Of a DNA stretch of 23,666 nt, positions 7,338 through 15,010 are shown piece by piece. Both the position numbers and the translations under genes were made by a program. The DNA is taken from positions 1 through 23,666 of the forward strand of contig DASSHG010000002.1 of the NCBI GenBank assembly GCA_035692985.1, read 5' to 3'. Below the pieces are notes generated by a model. It was not told the origin of the DNA. It ran no database searches and saw only the letters and a program-made list of their open reading frames with translations. The DNA comes from JARIHC01 sp035692985 (lineage in GTDB: Bacteria > Patescibacteriota > Saccharimonadia > Saccharimonadales > UBA4665). How positions within the stretch are numbered: position 1 is the first letter of the stretch; each line of letters opens with the position of its first letter.

Positions 7338-8261
7338 CTAGGCTAAGCTGTAGCCGGCCAAAAATGCCTCAGCGGTCATTTCGCGCTTGCCGGGTGGGAT
7401 CAGGGCATCTATCACTAGCGTGTCTTCGGCGCAATGCACACCGAGCTGTTTATCTTGGAGCCAGAGTGTGCCCTCCAGCCCACCTACGCCTGGGGCGACG
7501 TGGGCTTTGGTAACAATAACTTCGGTGGTGCCGAGCATGATCCGGTTGCGCGGCCAGCCGGCGTAGGCGCGTATTTCCCGTTCCAGATCGGTGGCCGGCT
7601 TGGATGTATCCAAGTCGCCGGCGTCTTTTTTAATCTGTTTGTCGTAGGTAGCGTCCAGATCGTCTTGTGGTTCTGGTTTCAGGCTGCCGCTCAGAATAGT
7701 AGGCAGATGCTCAATCAGCATGTCTTTGCCCAGGTTGAGTAAACTATCGGCTAGTTGCTGCTTGGTGGCGTGGTCCGGCACCTGGATTTTTTGCTGGACG
7801 TAGGTTGGTCCGGCATCCATCTCCTCGACCAAGCGCATCAGTGATACACCGGTCTCTTTTTCGTCATACAAAATGGTGTTTTCAATAGGTGTCGAGCCGC
7901 GCCGTTTGGGCAGCAGGGAAGGATGGATATTGATTATACCGCGCGGAAAAACATCGATTATTTCCTTCGGTACCAGCTTGCCGTAAGCTACCAGGATACC
8001 AGCTTGCGCGTCCCAAGCCTCCAGTTTGTCTTTGATGTCGGCTGTTTTGGTGGGAGCGATCACCGGAATACCCAGCCGGCCGGCCACCGTCTCGATTTCC
8101 AGCAGACGAGCCTTGCGCGACTGCGCCGGGTCGCCCTGCGACACGACCACCGCTGCCACTTGGTAACCGGCCGCCACCAGCGCCCGCAATACTGGCGCCG
8201 TAGTTGTTACGCCAGTGGCCAGCCGCTCATTGCCAAAAAAGATTAAACGTTCGTTTGCCAT
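7338..8261 (-). CDS. fmt: Methionyl-tRNA formyltransferase
   Basis: This 307-residue enzyme transfers a formyl group from 10-formyl-tetrahydrofolate to initiator Met-tRNA. The formyltransferase signature is NIHPSLLPKRRGSTPI, with the catalytic Asn111, His113 and Asp149 (in EEMDAGP) all present. The N-terminal Rossmann-like domain covers about 1-180 and the OB-fold C-terminal domain about 205-307. The length matches E. coli Fmt (315). It lies 12 nt after def on the same strand and its product's action is undone by Def. The usual N-terminal FxGTP loop reads FFGNE, which differs but keeps the glycine. Confidence 0.95.
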   Translation of the reverse strand: MANERLIFFGNERLATGVTTTAPVLRALVAAGYQVAAVVVSQGDPAQSRKARLLEIETVAGRLGIPVIAPTKTADIKDKLEAWDAQAGILVAYGKLVPKEIIDVFPRGIINIHPSLLPKRRGSTPIENTILYDEKETGVSLMRLVEEMDAGPTYVQQKIQVPDHATKQQLADSLLNLGKDMLIEHLPTILSGSLKPEPQDDLDATYDKQIKKDAGDLDTSKPATDLEREIRAYAGWPRNRIMLGTTEVIVTKAHVAPGVGGLEGTLWLQDKQLGVHCAEDTLVIDALIPPGKREMTAEAFLAGYSLA

Positions 8262-8273
8262 GGGCTTATTATC

Positions 8274-8855
8274 TCAGCTCTTTTTCCACAGGTCAGCGTT
8301 ATTTTTAATATCCTTTTCATAATCGATGGCGAGCAGTTTGCCGTCATCGCCCAGCCGGTAGAACGCCGCCGGATCATCTCTAATGTGGTCGATAAACACC
8401 TTGCCGTGCGTATGGTCAATCTCATGCTGGAAGATACGGGCCAGGAAATCCTCGGCGGTTACCCGGAATTGCCGGCCGTTTAGGTCAAGCGCCTTGACCC
8501 GCACTTTGGTATGCCGCGGCACCTTGCCGTAAATGCTCGGCACGCTCAGGCAGCCCTCAAAATCGGCCTTAATCTCGCCCTCAAGTTTGGTGATCTCGGG
8601 ATTAATAAACACCGTGAAATCGCGGTTTTTCTTATCGTTGTAATCCTCGCGGACGATAACGATCCGGTACAAGCGGTCGATCTGGACGGCGGCCAGGGCC
8701 ACGCCAACCTCGTGCTTGCGGCTGGCATCCCAATCCAGGGTGGCGGCTTTCATATCGTCCACAATTTGCCGAATTTCAGAGGTAATCAGCCCAACTCGTT
8801 GTGATTTTTGCCTCAGATGTGGATTTGGTAGGGCGATTATATCGTCTTTGGTCAT
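8274..8855 (-). CDS. def: Peptide deformylase
   Basis: This 193-residue metalloenzyme removes the formyl group from new proteins. All three family motifs are present. Motif 1 is GVALAAVQ (51-58), slightly diverged from GxGxAAxQ with Ala for the second Gly. Motif 2 is EGCLSVP (100-106) with metal ligand Cys102. Motif 3 is QHEIDHTHG (143-151) with His144, catalytic Glu145 and His148. An insertion (DYNDKKNRD, 71-79) lies between motifs 1 and 2. It sits between priA and fmt, 27 and 12 nt away, as in the common def-fmt cluster. Confidence 0.95.
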   Translation of the reverse strand: MTKDDIIALPNPHLRQKSQRVGLITSEIRQIVDDMKAATLDWDASRKHEVGVALAAVQIDRLYRIVIVREDYNDKKNRDFTVFINPEITKLEGEIKADFEGCLSVPSIYGKVPRHTKVRVKALDLNGRQFRVTAEDFLARIFQHEIDHTHGKVFIDHIRDDPAAFYRLGDDGKLLAIDYEKDIKNNADLWKKS

Positions 8856-8882
8856 AACTTCGGTACCAGTATACCCGACACC

Positions 8883-10826
8883 TTAAAGTAAATCCATCGG
8901 ATCGAGGTCATATGAGGCGCCGCTGGGCAGGTTGGCGATAATTTCTAATAGGCCGGCGCGGTTTTTAGCCTTAACCACCAGCTGCCACTGGTATTTATTT
9001 TGCAGTTTTTCATAAAAAGAGGGTGCCGGACCCTCCACGCGCAGCCGGGGATTAACAGATATGATATGTGACTTAAGCGCAAAAGCGGCGGCCTCGGCGG
9101 CCTTGATGGAAGCCCGCCGCACAGTCAGTTTTAGTAAATAGCAAAAGGGTGGGAAGAGGAATTGCTGGCGGGCGGCCATCTCCGTTTCGTAGAAACCGTC
9201 GTAATCGCCGTCGATAGCAGCCCGCAACACCGGGTGGTCAGGATGATAGGTTTGGATTACGGCCCGGCCGGCAACGTGGCCGCGGCCAACCCGTCCTAAT
9301 ACCTGGCTGATCAGTTGGAAAGTACGTTCCTGGGCTGAAAAATCGGGCAGGTAAAGGCTGGTATCAGCTAGTAAGATTCCCAGCACGCTGAGCCTGGGCA
9401 GATCCAGCCCCTTGGCCAGCAGCTGGGTGCCGACCAGGATATCGACCTCGCCGGCACGGATCTGCTCGTAGAGCCGCTCAAAGCGCTCGGCTCGCGCGTT
9501 GTCGGTATCAAAGCGCATTATTCTGGCTTGCGGAAAAAGCCGCTGGACATTATCGACGATAGCCTTCGTGCCGGCCGTCTTAAAAACGATGTCGGCGTGG
9601 CCGCACTTGGGGCAGCTGGCGGGAGCCGGTGCGTGGTAGTCGCAGCTGTGGCAGCGCAGCTGATGGTGGTCGCCGTGATAGGTCAGCGGCAGGTCGCAGT
9701 GCGGACAATCGGCTTGCCAGCCGCAATTTTCACACATTACCAGCCGGGCAGTGCCGCGCCGATTCAGATAGAGCAGGCTTTGCTCGCCGCGGGCCAGGGC
9801 GCCGTCGATGGCCGCTATCAGGGGCTGGCTCAGATAGGATGAGCGGCTGAACAAGTTATGTTCTTTGCGGTCGACCACTGTTATTTCGGTAGCGGGGTGC
9901 TGGCCGGGCTGGGCCAGGCCGGATAATTTAATAATCGACTTTTCTTTTTGCTTGGCCAGGTAATAATCGCTGAGCGACGGCGTGGCTGAGCCCAACACCA
10001 GCGCGGCACGGCTCAGACGCGCCAGATAGGCGGCCGCCCGTCCGGCTTGGTACTGCGGGGCCTGCTCCTGCTTGTAGGCGGCCTCGTGGGCCTCGTCGAG
10101 CACTATCAGGCCAGGCTTGGCCAGTGGCGCGAACAGCGCTGAGCGGGTGCCAATCACTACCAGCGGTTCTTTTGTGCCGGCCCGCAGACAGCTTAGCCAG
10201 GCCTGCTGCCGCTCAGCCGGCGGCAGCTGCGAGTGCATCACTACGACCCGCTCGCCAAAGACTTCACGGAATCGGCCTGCCAACTGGGAGGTGAGGCTGA
10301 TTTCCGGCGTCAAGATGATGACTGACTGGCCGGCCTCTACGGCCAGTGCGGCCAGCTCGATATAAACCCGTGTTTTACCGCTGCCGGTAACACCGTGCAG
10401 GATGTAGGTATCGCGCTCCGCCATGGCAGCGACCGCGGCCTGCTGTTCAGCGGTCAGCGCCGGCAGGCCATCAGTCTTAGGCGGCCCTAATTCCAAAGCC
10501 GGCCGCGCCTCAATCTGTTTCTTAGATAAATTACCAGGTAATAACTGCTGCGTCAGGATGCCTAGCGGCGCCGGGTAGTAAGCCTGCATCCAGGCGGCTA
10601 ATTTCATCAAGTGGGAGGGCAGCGCCGGCAGATCCAGCACTTCAGCGATAGGTTTGGTCTTGAAACGGGGCTTGGACGAGGTGCCGCTCACGAAACCCAG
10701 TACCAGTTCTTTCTGTAGCTCCACCCGCACGATGCTCCCCGTCGCCAACCGCTGCGCGCTGGCATAAGTCAGCGGTTCCTGGCCGTGATAACGGTTGCTG
10801 CGCACCCACACCTCGTAGTAATACAT
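8883..10826 (-). CDS. priA: Primosomal protein N' (replication restart helicase PriA)
   Basis: This 647-residue superfamily 2 helicase reloads the replisome at stalled forks. The N-terminal 3'-DNA-binding domain covers about 1-105. Walker A is GVTGSGKT (145-152), followed by the DEAH box in VLDEAHEAAYK and motif III GSATPS. A block of paired cysteines (CENCGWQADC, CPHC-type, CHSC, CPKCG) forms the two zinc sites characteristic of PriA. It is about 85 residues shorter than the E. coli protein, but all helicase motifs are present. It is the first gene of priA-def-fmt. Possible promoters lie at 10827-10880, with TATAAT on the minus strand at about 10868-10873 and a weaker TAAACT just before the start. 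Confidence 0.96.
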   Translation of the reverse strand: MYYYEVWVRSNRYHGQEPLTYASAQRLATGSIVRVELQKELVLGFVSGTSSKPRFKTKPIAEVLDLPALPSHLMKLAAWMQAYYPAPLGILTQQLLPGNLSKKQIEARPALELGPPKTDGLPALTAEQQAAVAAMAERDTYILHGVTGSGKTRVYIELAALAVEAGQSVIILTPEISLTSQLAGRFREVFGERVVVMHSQLPPAERQQAWLSCLRAGTKEPLVVIGTRSALFAPLAKPGLIVLDEAHEAAYKQEQAPQYQAGRAAAYLARLSRAALVLGSATPSLSDYYLAKQKEKSIIKLSGLAQPGQHPATEITVVDRKEHNLFSRSSYLSQPLIAAIDGALARGEQSLLYLNRRGTARLVMCENCGWQADCPHCDLPLTYHGDHHQLRCHSCDYHAPAPASCPKCGHADIVFKTAGTKAIVDNVQRLFPQARIMRFDTDNARAERFERLYEQIRAGEVDILVGTQLLAKGLDLPRLSVLGILLADTSLYLPDFSAQERTFQLISQVLGRVGRGHVAGRAVIQTYHPDHPVLRAAIDGDYDGFYETEMAARQQFLFPPFCYLLKLTVRRASIKAAEAAAFALKSHIISVNPRLRVEGPAPSFYEKLQNKYQWQLVVKAKNRAGLLEIIANLPSGASYDLDPMDLL

Positions 10827-10856
10827 ATTCCTAGTTTATCCGATATTGTAAAAAAT

Positions 10857-10885
10857 TTGCCAAACTATTATATGCCCGCTATACT
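10857..10885 (+). promoter_or_regulatory. Promoter of the winged-helix regulator gene
   Basis: TTGCCA (10857-10862), a 17-nt spacer and TATACT (10880-10885). An 8-bp palindrome CAACGTTG (10891-10898) lies over the predicted start and could be an operator. AAGGAG (10912-10917) follows. Confidence 0.65.
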
Positions 10886-10920
10886 AAACTCAACGTTGTT
10901 CAGACGACAATAAGGAGCTT

Positions 10921-11211
10921 ATGTTAGACGTATTTATTACATCTCGAGTCCGCCGCAAGATCATTGTGATTTATGCTAAGTATCCTGACTTCAAGACTCA
11001 CGTACGGGGGTTGGCCAAGCTTATTAAAGAAGATGCGGGAAATATACAACGGGAGCTGAAGCGCCTGGAAAAAGTTGGTTTCCTGACCAGCGAGCGCCAG
11101 GGCAACACCAAAGTTTATTCTACAAACAAACAATTCCCGATCTTCCGCGAACTGCAAAGTATAGTGTTGAAATCACAACGTTCAGCTCAGCAAAAGCGCG
11201 TCACCGGCTAA
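10921..11211 (+). CDS. Small winged helix-turn-helix transcriptional regulator
   Basis: This 96-residue protein fits a single ArsR/TrmB-like winged-helix domain. The opening LDVFITSRVRRKIIVIYAK forms helix 1. A helix-turn-helix follows (HVRGLAKLIKEDAGNIQREL, about residues 27-46), and then a wing (GFLTSERQGNTKVYSTN, about 53-69). The last 25 residues are basic. There is no metal-binding cysteine pair, ligand domain or nucleotidyltransferase fusion. It is divergent from priA and lies just before the rpsU operon, which has its own promoter. The target is unknown, and autoregulation through the palindrome at its start is possible. RBS AAGGAG lies 3 nt before the ATG, unusually close. Confidence 0.75.
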   Translation: MLDVFITSRVRRKIIVIYAKYPDFKTHVRGLAKLIKEDAGNIQRELKRLEKVGFLTSERQGNTKVYSTNKQFPIFRELQSIVLKSQRSAQQKRVTG

Positions 11212-11217
11212 ATCTAG

Positions 11218-11246
11218 TTGCAAACAACACCCCTGTCAGGTACAAT
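11218..11246 (+). promoter_or_regulatory. Promoter of the rpsU-yqeY-adk-map operon
   Basis: TTGCAA (11218-11223), a 17-nt spacer and TACAAT (11241-11246). Only 8 nt separate the -10 from the ATG at 11255. The transcript should therefore begin at or within a base or two of the start codon. Confidence 0.7.
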
Positions 11247-11254
11247 AATTCCCG

Positions 11255-11470
11255 ATGATACAAGTTACCAGAAAAGATTCCAAAGAGTCGACCGAGAATA
11301 TGCTGAGACGTTTTAACCGAAAGGTGCAGCAATCCGGCGCCCTGAGCACGGTTAAAGGCAACCAGTATTTCCAGAAACCGACTAGCAAGCCGGAGCGCCG
11401 CCGCAAGGCGATTATCCGCCAGGAACGCAAGGCCGCCAAGGCTAAACGCATAAAGTTAGGGCAGCGCTAG
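11255..11470 (+). CDS. rpsU: 30S ribosomal protein bS21
   Basis: This 71-residue, highly basic protein matches bS21, which binds the 30S platform near the anti-Shine-Dalgarno sequence. The conserved core is ENMLRRFNRKVQQSGAL followed by YFQKPTSKPERRRKA, with a Lys/Arg-rich helix at the end. There is no Shine-Dalgarno sequence, and the start codon coincides with the predicted transcription start, so its mRNA is probably leaderless. It leads an operon with yqeY 7 nt downstream, the rpsU-yqeY order also found in other bacteria. Confidence 0.93.
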   Translation: MIQVTRKDSKESTENMLRRFNRKVQQSGALSTVKGNQYFQKPTSKPERRRKAIIRQERKAAKAKRIKLGQR

Positions 11471-11477
11471 CGAACAA

Positions 11478-11933
11478 ATGCTGGAAAACAAACTTGAGCA
11501 GGACCTCAAAACCGCCCTGCTGGCCCACGATGCGCAGCGGGTCAGTGTTCTGCGCGGCCTAAAAAGCGTGCTTTTGAACGTCAAGGTGGCCGAGGGTAAA
11601 CGCGATAGCGGCCTGGAGGACGACCAGGTGTTGGCTATTTTTGCCAAAGAGGCCAAGAAACGCCAGGAGAGCGCCGACTTGTATAAGCAAGGGGGGGATG
11701 AAAAGCGCCAAACCGCCGAGCTGGCCGAGAAGGCTATTATAGATGAGTATCTGCCGGAGCAGCTCAGTGAAGAAGAGACCGGTAAGTTGGTTGACGAGGC
11801 TATCGCGGCCACGGGCGCCAAAGAACAAAAAGACATGGGCAAGGTGATTGGCATGGTCCGGGCCAAGGCCGGCGCCGTCGGCGCCGACGGCGCCGTGATC
11901 GCGCGCTTAGCCAAGGAGAAACTGGGCGCATGA
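11478..11933 (+). CDS. yqeY: GatB/YqeY domain protein
   Basis: This 151-residue protein matches the stand-alone YqeY family, related to the C-terminal tRNA-binding tail of GatB. Signature stretches are LLAHDAQRVSVLRGLKSVL near the start, AIFAKEAKKRQESAD, YLPEQLSEEE and GKVIGMVRAKAGAVGADGA near the end. The length matches the family (about 150). Its role is not settled; relation to GatB and linkage to rpsU point to tRNA or translation. Its stop overlaps the adk start in ATGA, indicating translational coupling. Confidence 0.9.
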   Translation: MLENKLEQDLKTALLAHDAQRVSVLRGLKSVLLNVKVAEGKRDSGLEDDQVLAIFAKEAKKRQESADLYKQGGDEKRQTAELAEKAIIDEYLPEQLSEEETGKLVDEAIAATGAKEQKDMGKVIGMVRAKAGAVGADGAVIARLAKEKLGA

Positions 11934-12469
11934 TTATCCTGATGGGTGTCGCCGGCGCCGGCAAGAGCATGCAAGGCCGCCTGTTCGCCGATGAGCACGG
12001 CTACGCCTGGGTCTCCACCGGTGAGCTGTTCCGCGTGCTGGTTACCGGCCAGCGCCGCCAACAGATGCTGGAGGGCAAACTGCTCAGCGATGAAGAAGTT
12101 ATTAAGTTAATCGACAAAACCCTCAAACAGCTCATCGACACTAACCAGGAATTCCTGCTGGACGGCTTTCCACGTACCAAAGTCCAGGCCGACTGGCTGC
12201 TTGACCAGGTCAAAAGCGGCCGGTTCGATCTCACGGCCATCTTTAATCTTAAAGCGTCACCGGAAGTAGTTAAACAACGCCTCCTAAACCGCGGCCGCCA
12301 GGATGACACCGAAACCGCCATCAAAAGGCGTTTTGAAGAATATGAAGCTGTCACTCTGCCGATTATCGACTACTTCAAACAGGCCGATATAGCCGTCTAC
12401 GATATCGACGCCGACAAAGATCCAGCCACTGTCCATGATGAAATCATCCGTCACCTCGATAAGGCTTAG
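11930..12469 (+). CDS. adk: Adenylate kinase-like nucleoside monophosphate kinase
   Basis: This 179-residue enzyme fits the adenylate kinase family, which converts ATP + AMP to two ADP. The P-loop is GVAGAGKS (6-13). Ser-Thr-Gly-Glu at 29-32 and DGFPR (78-82) fit the AMP-binding part. Arginines R121, R123, R133 and R134 correspond to the catalytic LID region. The LID is short, with no zinc-binding cysteines. The protein is slightly shorter than typical short-form Adk (about 190). Linkage to map (here 2 nt downstream) is the classical adk-map pair, which supports adk over cmk or gmk. Translation starts within the yqeY stop. Confidence 0.85.
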   Translation: MIILMGVAGAGKSMQGRLFADEHGYAWVSTGELFRVLVTGQRRQQMLEGKLLSDEEVIKLIDKTLKQLIDTNQEFLLDGFPRTKVQADWLLDQVKSGRFDLTAIFNLKASPEVVKQRLLNRGRQDDTETAIKRRFEEYEAVTLPIIDYFKQADIAVYDIDADKDPATVHDEIIRHLDKA

Positions 12470-12471
12470 CG

Positions 12472-13230
12472 GTGCAAACCAGGGTTAAAACTAAAAGCGA
12501 AATCGCCGCTATGCGCGACAGCGGCGGCATGCTGGCCTCTGTTTTGCAAGCCCTGAAACCTCAAGTAAAACCCGGCATCTCCACTCAGCAGCTGGCTGAC
12601 CACGCGGCCCAGGAGCTCAAAGCATTAGGCGGCACTCCCAGCTTCCTCGGCTACCAAGGGTTTCCGGCGGTCATTTGTATTTCGTTAAATGACGAAGTGG
12701 TTCATGGAATTCCCAGTGCCCAGCGCATCATCCAAGAAGGCGACATTGTCGGTCTGGACTTTGGCGTTACCTACAAGGGCATGATCACCGACGCGGCCAT
12801 CAGCGTACTGGCCGGCAAGCCAAAACAAAAAGGTCACCGCGACCTCTTAAAACGTACCGAAAAAGCCCTCCAAACCGGCATTCAGGCCGTCCACGACAGG
12901 GTGCGTACCGGTGATATCGGTTCGGCCATCGAGTCTTACCTCAAACAGTATCCGTATGGCATCGTCCGCGATATGGTTGGCCACGGCGTTGGCCACAGCG
13001 TACACGAGGACCCCAACATCCCCAACTACGGCCAGCCGGACACCGGCCCCTGGCTGGATAAGGGCATGACCATCGCCATCGAACCGATGGTGACGCTGGG
13101 CACCGAACAGGTCTACATCGCGCCCGATGGCTGGACGATCAAGACTGCCGACGGCAAATGGGCCGCCCATTTCGAGCACACTGTACTGATAACCGCCGGC
13201 GGTGCTGAAGTATTGACCAGGCTGGGTTGA
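12472..13230 (+). CDS. map: Methionine aminopeptidase, type I
   Basis: This 252-residue dinuclear metallopeptidase removes the initiator Met after deformylation. Metal ligands are Asp96 (GLDFG), Asp107 (ITDAA), His171 (GHGVGH), Glu204 (IEPM) and Glu235 (FEHT). The substrate-site His79 (VVHG) and His178 (SVHEDPNIP) are also present. The length is that of the type Ia enzyme, without an N-terminal zinc-finger extension. The start is GTG, 2 nt after the adk stop. It is the last gene of the operon and is followed by a strong terminator. With fmt and def nearby, the window holds the whole formylation, deformylation and Met-removal path. Confidence 0.96.
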   Translation: MQTRVKTKSEIAAMRDSGGMLASVLQALKPQVKPGISTQQLADHAAQELKALGGTPSFLGYQGFPAVICISLNDEVVHGIPSAQRIIQEGDIVGLDFGVTYKGMITDAAISVLAGKPKQKGHRDLLKRTEKALQTGIQAVHDRVRTGDIGSAIESYLKQYPYGIVRDMVGHGVGHSVHEDPNIPNYGQPDTGPWLDKGMTIAIEPMVTLGTEQVYIAPDGWTIKTADGKWAAHFEHTVLITAGGAEVLTRLG

Positions 13231-13307
13231 CTAAGACAAGCATTATTTATATTATGGGCGTGGAACGAATGACTTCTTTCGTTGCCAATCCTGACTACGG
13301 CACGAAA

Positions 13308-13337
13308 CAATAAACCCCTCAATTGAGGGGTTTATTG
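13308..13337. terminator. Bidirectional terminator between map and the minus-strand tRNA
   Basis: A perfect 30-bp palindrome with stem CAATAAACCCCTC paired to GAGGGGTTTATTG and loop AATT. Its 5' half AATAAACCCC recurs at 21225 (terminator of the second tRNA) and at 21340. Confidence 0.9.
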
Positions 13338-13350
13338 TTGGAAGTCATTT

Positions 13351-13443
13351 TGGCGGTGGGGACGGGATTCGAACCCGCGGAACGAATGACTTCGTTCTCC
13401 GGTTCCTGACGCCGGTGCGTTAAGCCACCTCTGCCACCCCACC
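13351..13443 (-). tRNA. Type II tRNA, apparent tRNA-Leu (CAG), with G73 and encoded CCA
   Basis: Read on the minus strand, acceptor GGTGGGG (13443-13437) pairs with CCCCACC (13361-13355). G73 and an encoded CCA follow. The anticodon arm reads CCGGC-GTCAGGA-ACCGG, giving U33, anticodon CAG (Leu) and G37, with one C-A mismatch at 31-39. The long variable arm is a 7-bp hairpin, GAACGAA with TTCGTTC. The T arm reads GCGGG-TTCGAAT-CCCGT. Bacterial tRNA-Leu normally has A73. G73 and a GGTG...CACC acceptor are usual for tRNA-Ser, so the amino-acid identity needs care. A promoter, TTGGAC-N16-TATGCT, lies on the minus strand at 13503-13476. Confidence 0.9.
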
Positions 13444-13475
13444 TCGGAGAGTCCCGCTGATAACGAGACACAGCA

Positions 13476-13503
13476 AGCATATCCTTAACTTCTAGGCGTC
13501 CAA
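13476..13503 (-). promoter_or_regulatory. Probable promoter of the minus-strand tRNA
   Basis: On the minus strand TTGGAC (13503-13498), a 16-nt spacer and TATGCT (13481-13476). The predicted start is about 26 nt before the tRNA 5' end. Confidence 0.5.
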
Positions 13504-13572
13504 ACCATAAGCGCCGGTTTTTTCCTGAAATGTTAATGGCAAGTTAATCTTTATTAATAACAGCACTAGCGG

Positions 13573-13578
13573 TATACT
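13573..13578 (+). promoter_or_regulatory. Probable -10 element of ftsA
   Basis: TATACT lies 18 nt before the ATG. The region upstream (13529-13560) is AT-rich but has only a poor -35. AAGGTC just before the start is a weak ribosome-binding site. Confidence 0.45.
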
Positions 13579-13596
13579 AGGCCTTAAGGTCTGAAA

Positions 13597-14829
13597 ATGA
13601 ATAACCAAAACCAAGAGTATTTCGTCGGCCTAGACATCGGTACTGCCCAAGTCCGCTGTGTGATCGGCATGTTTGACCCGAACGGCGGCAGCGCGCCGTC
13701 AATCATCGGCCACGGCCAGGCGCCCAACCAAGGGATGCGCCGCGGTGCCGTGGTGCACGTCGATGAGGTGGCCGAGGCTATCGTCCAGGCTGTTACCGAG
13801 GCGGAGCGCATCTCCGGCAAGCAGATTAAGCATGCCACGGTGAATGTCAACGGCTCGCACGTGCTAGGAATCAACTCCGAGGGCGTTATTGCCATCAGCG
13901 CCGCCAACCGCGAAATCACCTCTGAAGACCGGCTGCGGGTGGAGGAAGCGGCCACTATCGTGTCGCTGCCGGCCAACCGCGAAATCGTTCAGTTCTTCGC
14001 CAAAAACTACAGCTTGGATGGCCAGCGCAACATCAAAGACCCGGTCGGTATGCACGGTGTCCGGCTGGAGGTAGACGCCCACATCGTCACCGCCGCCTCG
14101 CCAAACCTGCGTAACCTGGACCAGGCACTGGAAAAGGCCGAGATCGCCGCCACGCACCACACCGTCTCCGGCCTGGCCGCCGCCGAAGCCGTGCTAACCC
14201 GCCAGCAGCGCGAAGCCGGCACATTGTTGCTTGATATAGGTGCCGGCACCACTAACCTGATTGTCTTTGAGGATGGCGAGGTCCAGCATGTGGCAGTATT
14301 GCCGATCGGCGGCCAGCACATCACTAATGATCTGGCGATCGGCCTAAAGACGGATATCGATATCGCCGAGAAGGTTAAGCTGGAGCACGCCAACCTGAAA
14401 GATGGCATCAAAAAGACCACCGCGACGTTGAAAGTCGGCACCAAGATGCATCACTTTGATTTTGAAGAAATCGTCATGGTAACTGAGGCTCGTGTCGAAG
14501 AACTGCTGGATTATGTCAATAAAGAGCTGCACAAGATCAAGCGGGCCGGCAAACTGCCCGGCGGCGTAGTGCTGACCGGCGGCACCTCGCGATTGCCCGG
14601 ACTGGATGAATTTACCCGCGACAAACTGCAGCTGCCGGCCCGCGTCGGCCGCCTCCGGGACGTCGGCGGCCTGGTCGACACCGTCGAAGGCCAGGATTAC
14701 GTAACGGTGGTCGGCCTGATGCTGCTGGATATGCTGTTGTTGCCATCATTGCCGCCAGTCAGCGGCAGCAAGAGCGCTGAAAACGCCAAAGCGATTCTGG
14801 GCGGCCTGCTCGGTCGCTTCCGCCACTGA
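13597..14829 (+). CDS. ftsA: Cell division protein FtsA
   Basis: This 410-residue actin-like ATPase tethers FtsZ to the membrane. Phosphate-binding loop 1 is GLDIGTAQ (11-18). The SHS2 (1C) domain fits at about 85-165. Phosphate loop 2 is LLDIGAGTTNLIVFEDG, and the adenosine motif is VVLTGGTSRLPG. The C-terminal stretch AKAILGGLLGRFRH is an amphipathic helix with basic end residues, the usual membrane-targeting sequence, so the protein is intact. It is followed 181 nt later by ftsZ, which has its own promoter. Presence of ftsA fits CPR lineages such as Saccharibacteria, whereas some other CPR groups keep only ftsZ. Confidence 0.96.
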   Translation: MNNQNQEYFVGLDIGTAQVRCVIGMFDPNGGSAPSIIGHGQAPNQGMRRGAVVHVDEVAEAIVQAVTEAERISGKQIKHATVNVNGSHVLGINSEGVIAISAANREITSEDRLRVEEAATIVSLPANREIVQFFAKNYSLDGQRNIKDPVGMHGVRLEVDAHIVTAASPNLRNLDQALEKAEIAATHHTVSGLAAAEAVLTRQQREAGTLLLDIGAGTTNLIVFEDGEVQHVAVLPIGGQHITNDLAIGLKTDIDIAEKVKLEHANLKDGIKKTTATLKVGTKMHHFDFEEIVMVTEARVEELLDYVNKELHKIKRAGKLPGGVVLTGGTSRLPGLDEFTRDKLQLPARVGRLRDVGGLVDTVEGQDYVTVVGLMLLDMLLLPSLPPVSGSKSAENAKAILGGLLGRFRH

Positions 14830-14957
14830 CCAGGCGGGAATGTACACATTATTTAAGAATAACCATGACGACTAAGAATCGCATACTTGCCCTGCGCACA
14901 TAAAATGGTAAGTTCCTGCCAGGCGCGAAAATCGTCAAAAATGGCCGCATAAATTTG

Positions 14958-14986
14958 TTGAACTCGACCGGCGGCTCAGGTATACT
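14958..14986 (+). promoter_or_regulatory. Promoter of ftsZ
   Basis: TTGAAC (14958-14963), a 17-nt spacer and TATACT (14981-14986). The predicted start is near 14993. AGGGAGG (15001-15007) follows, only 3 nt before the ATG. Confidence 0.75.
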
Positions 14987-15010
14987 ACCAGTAATAAAAG
15001 AGGGAGGACC

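Noticed and set aside
14865..14903. A 12-codon ORF between ftsA and ftsZ, as a possible leader peptide
   Set aside because: It has no ribosome-binding site, lies upstream of the ftsZ promoter, and no terminator or alternative hairpins follow it.
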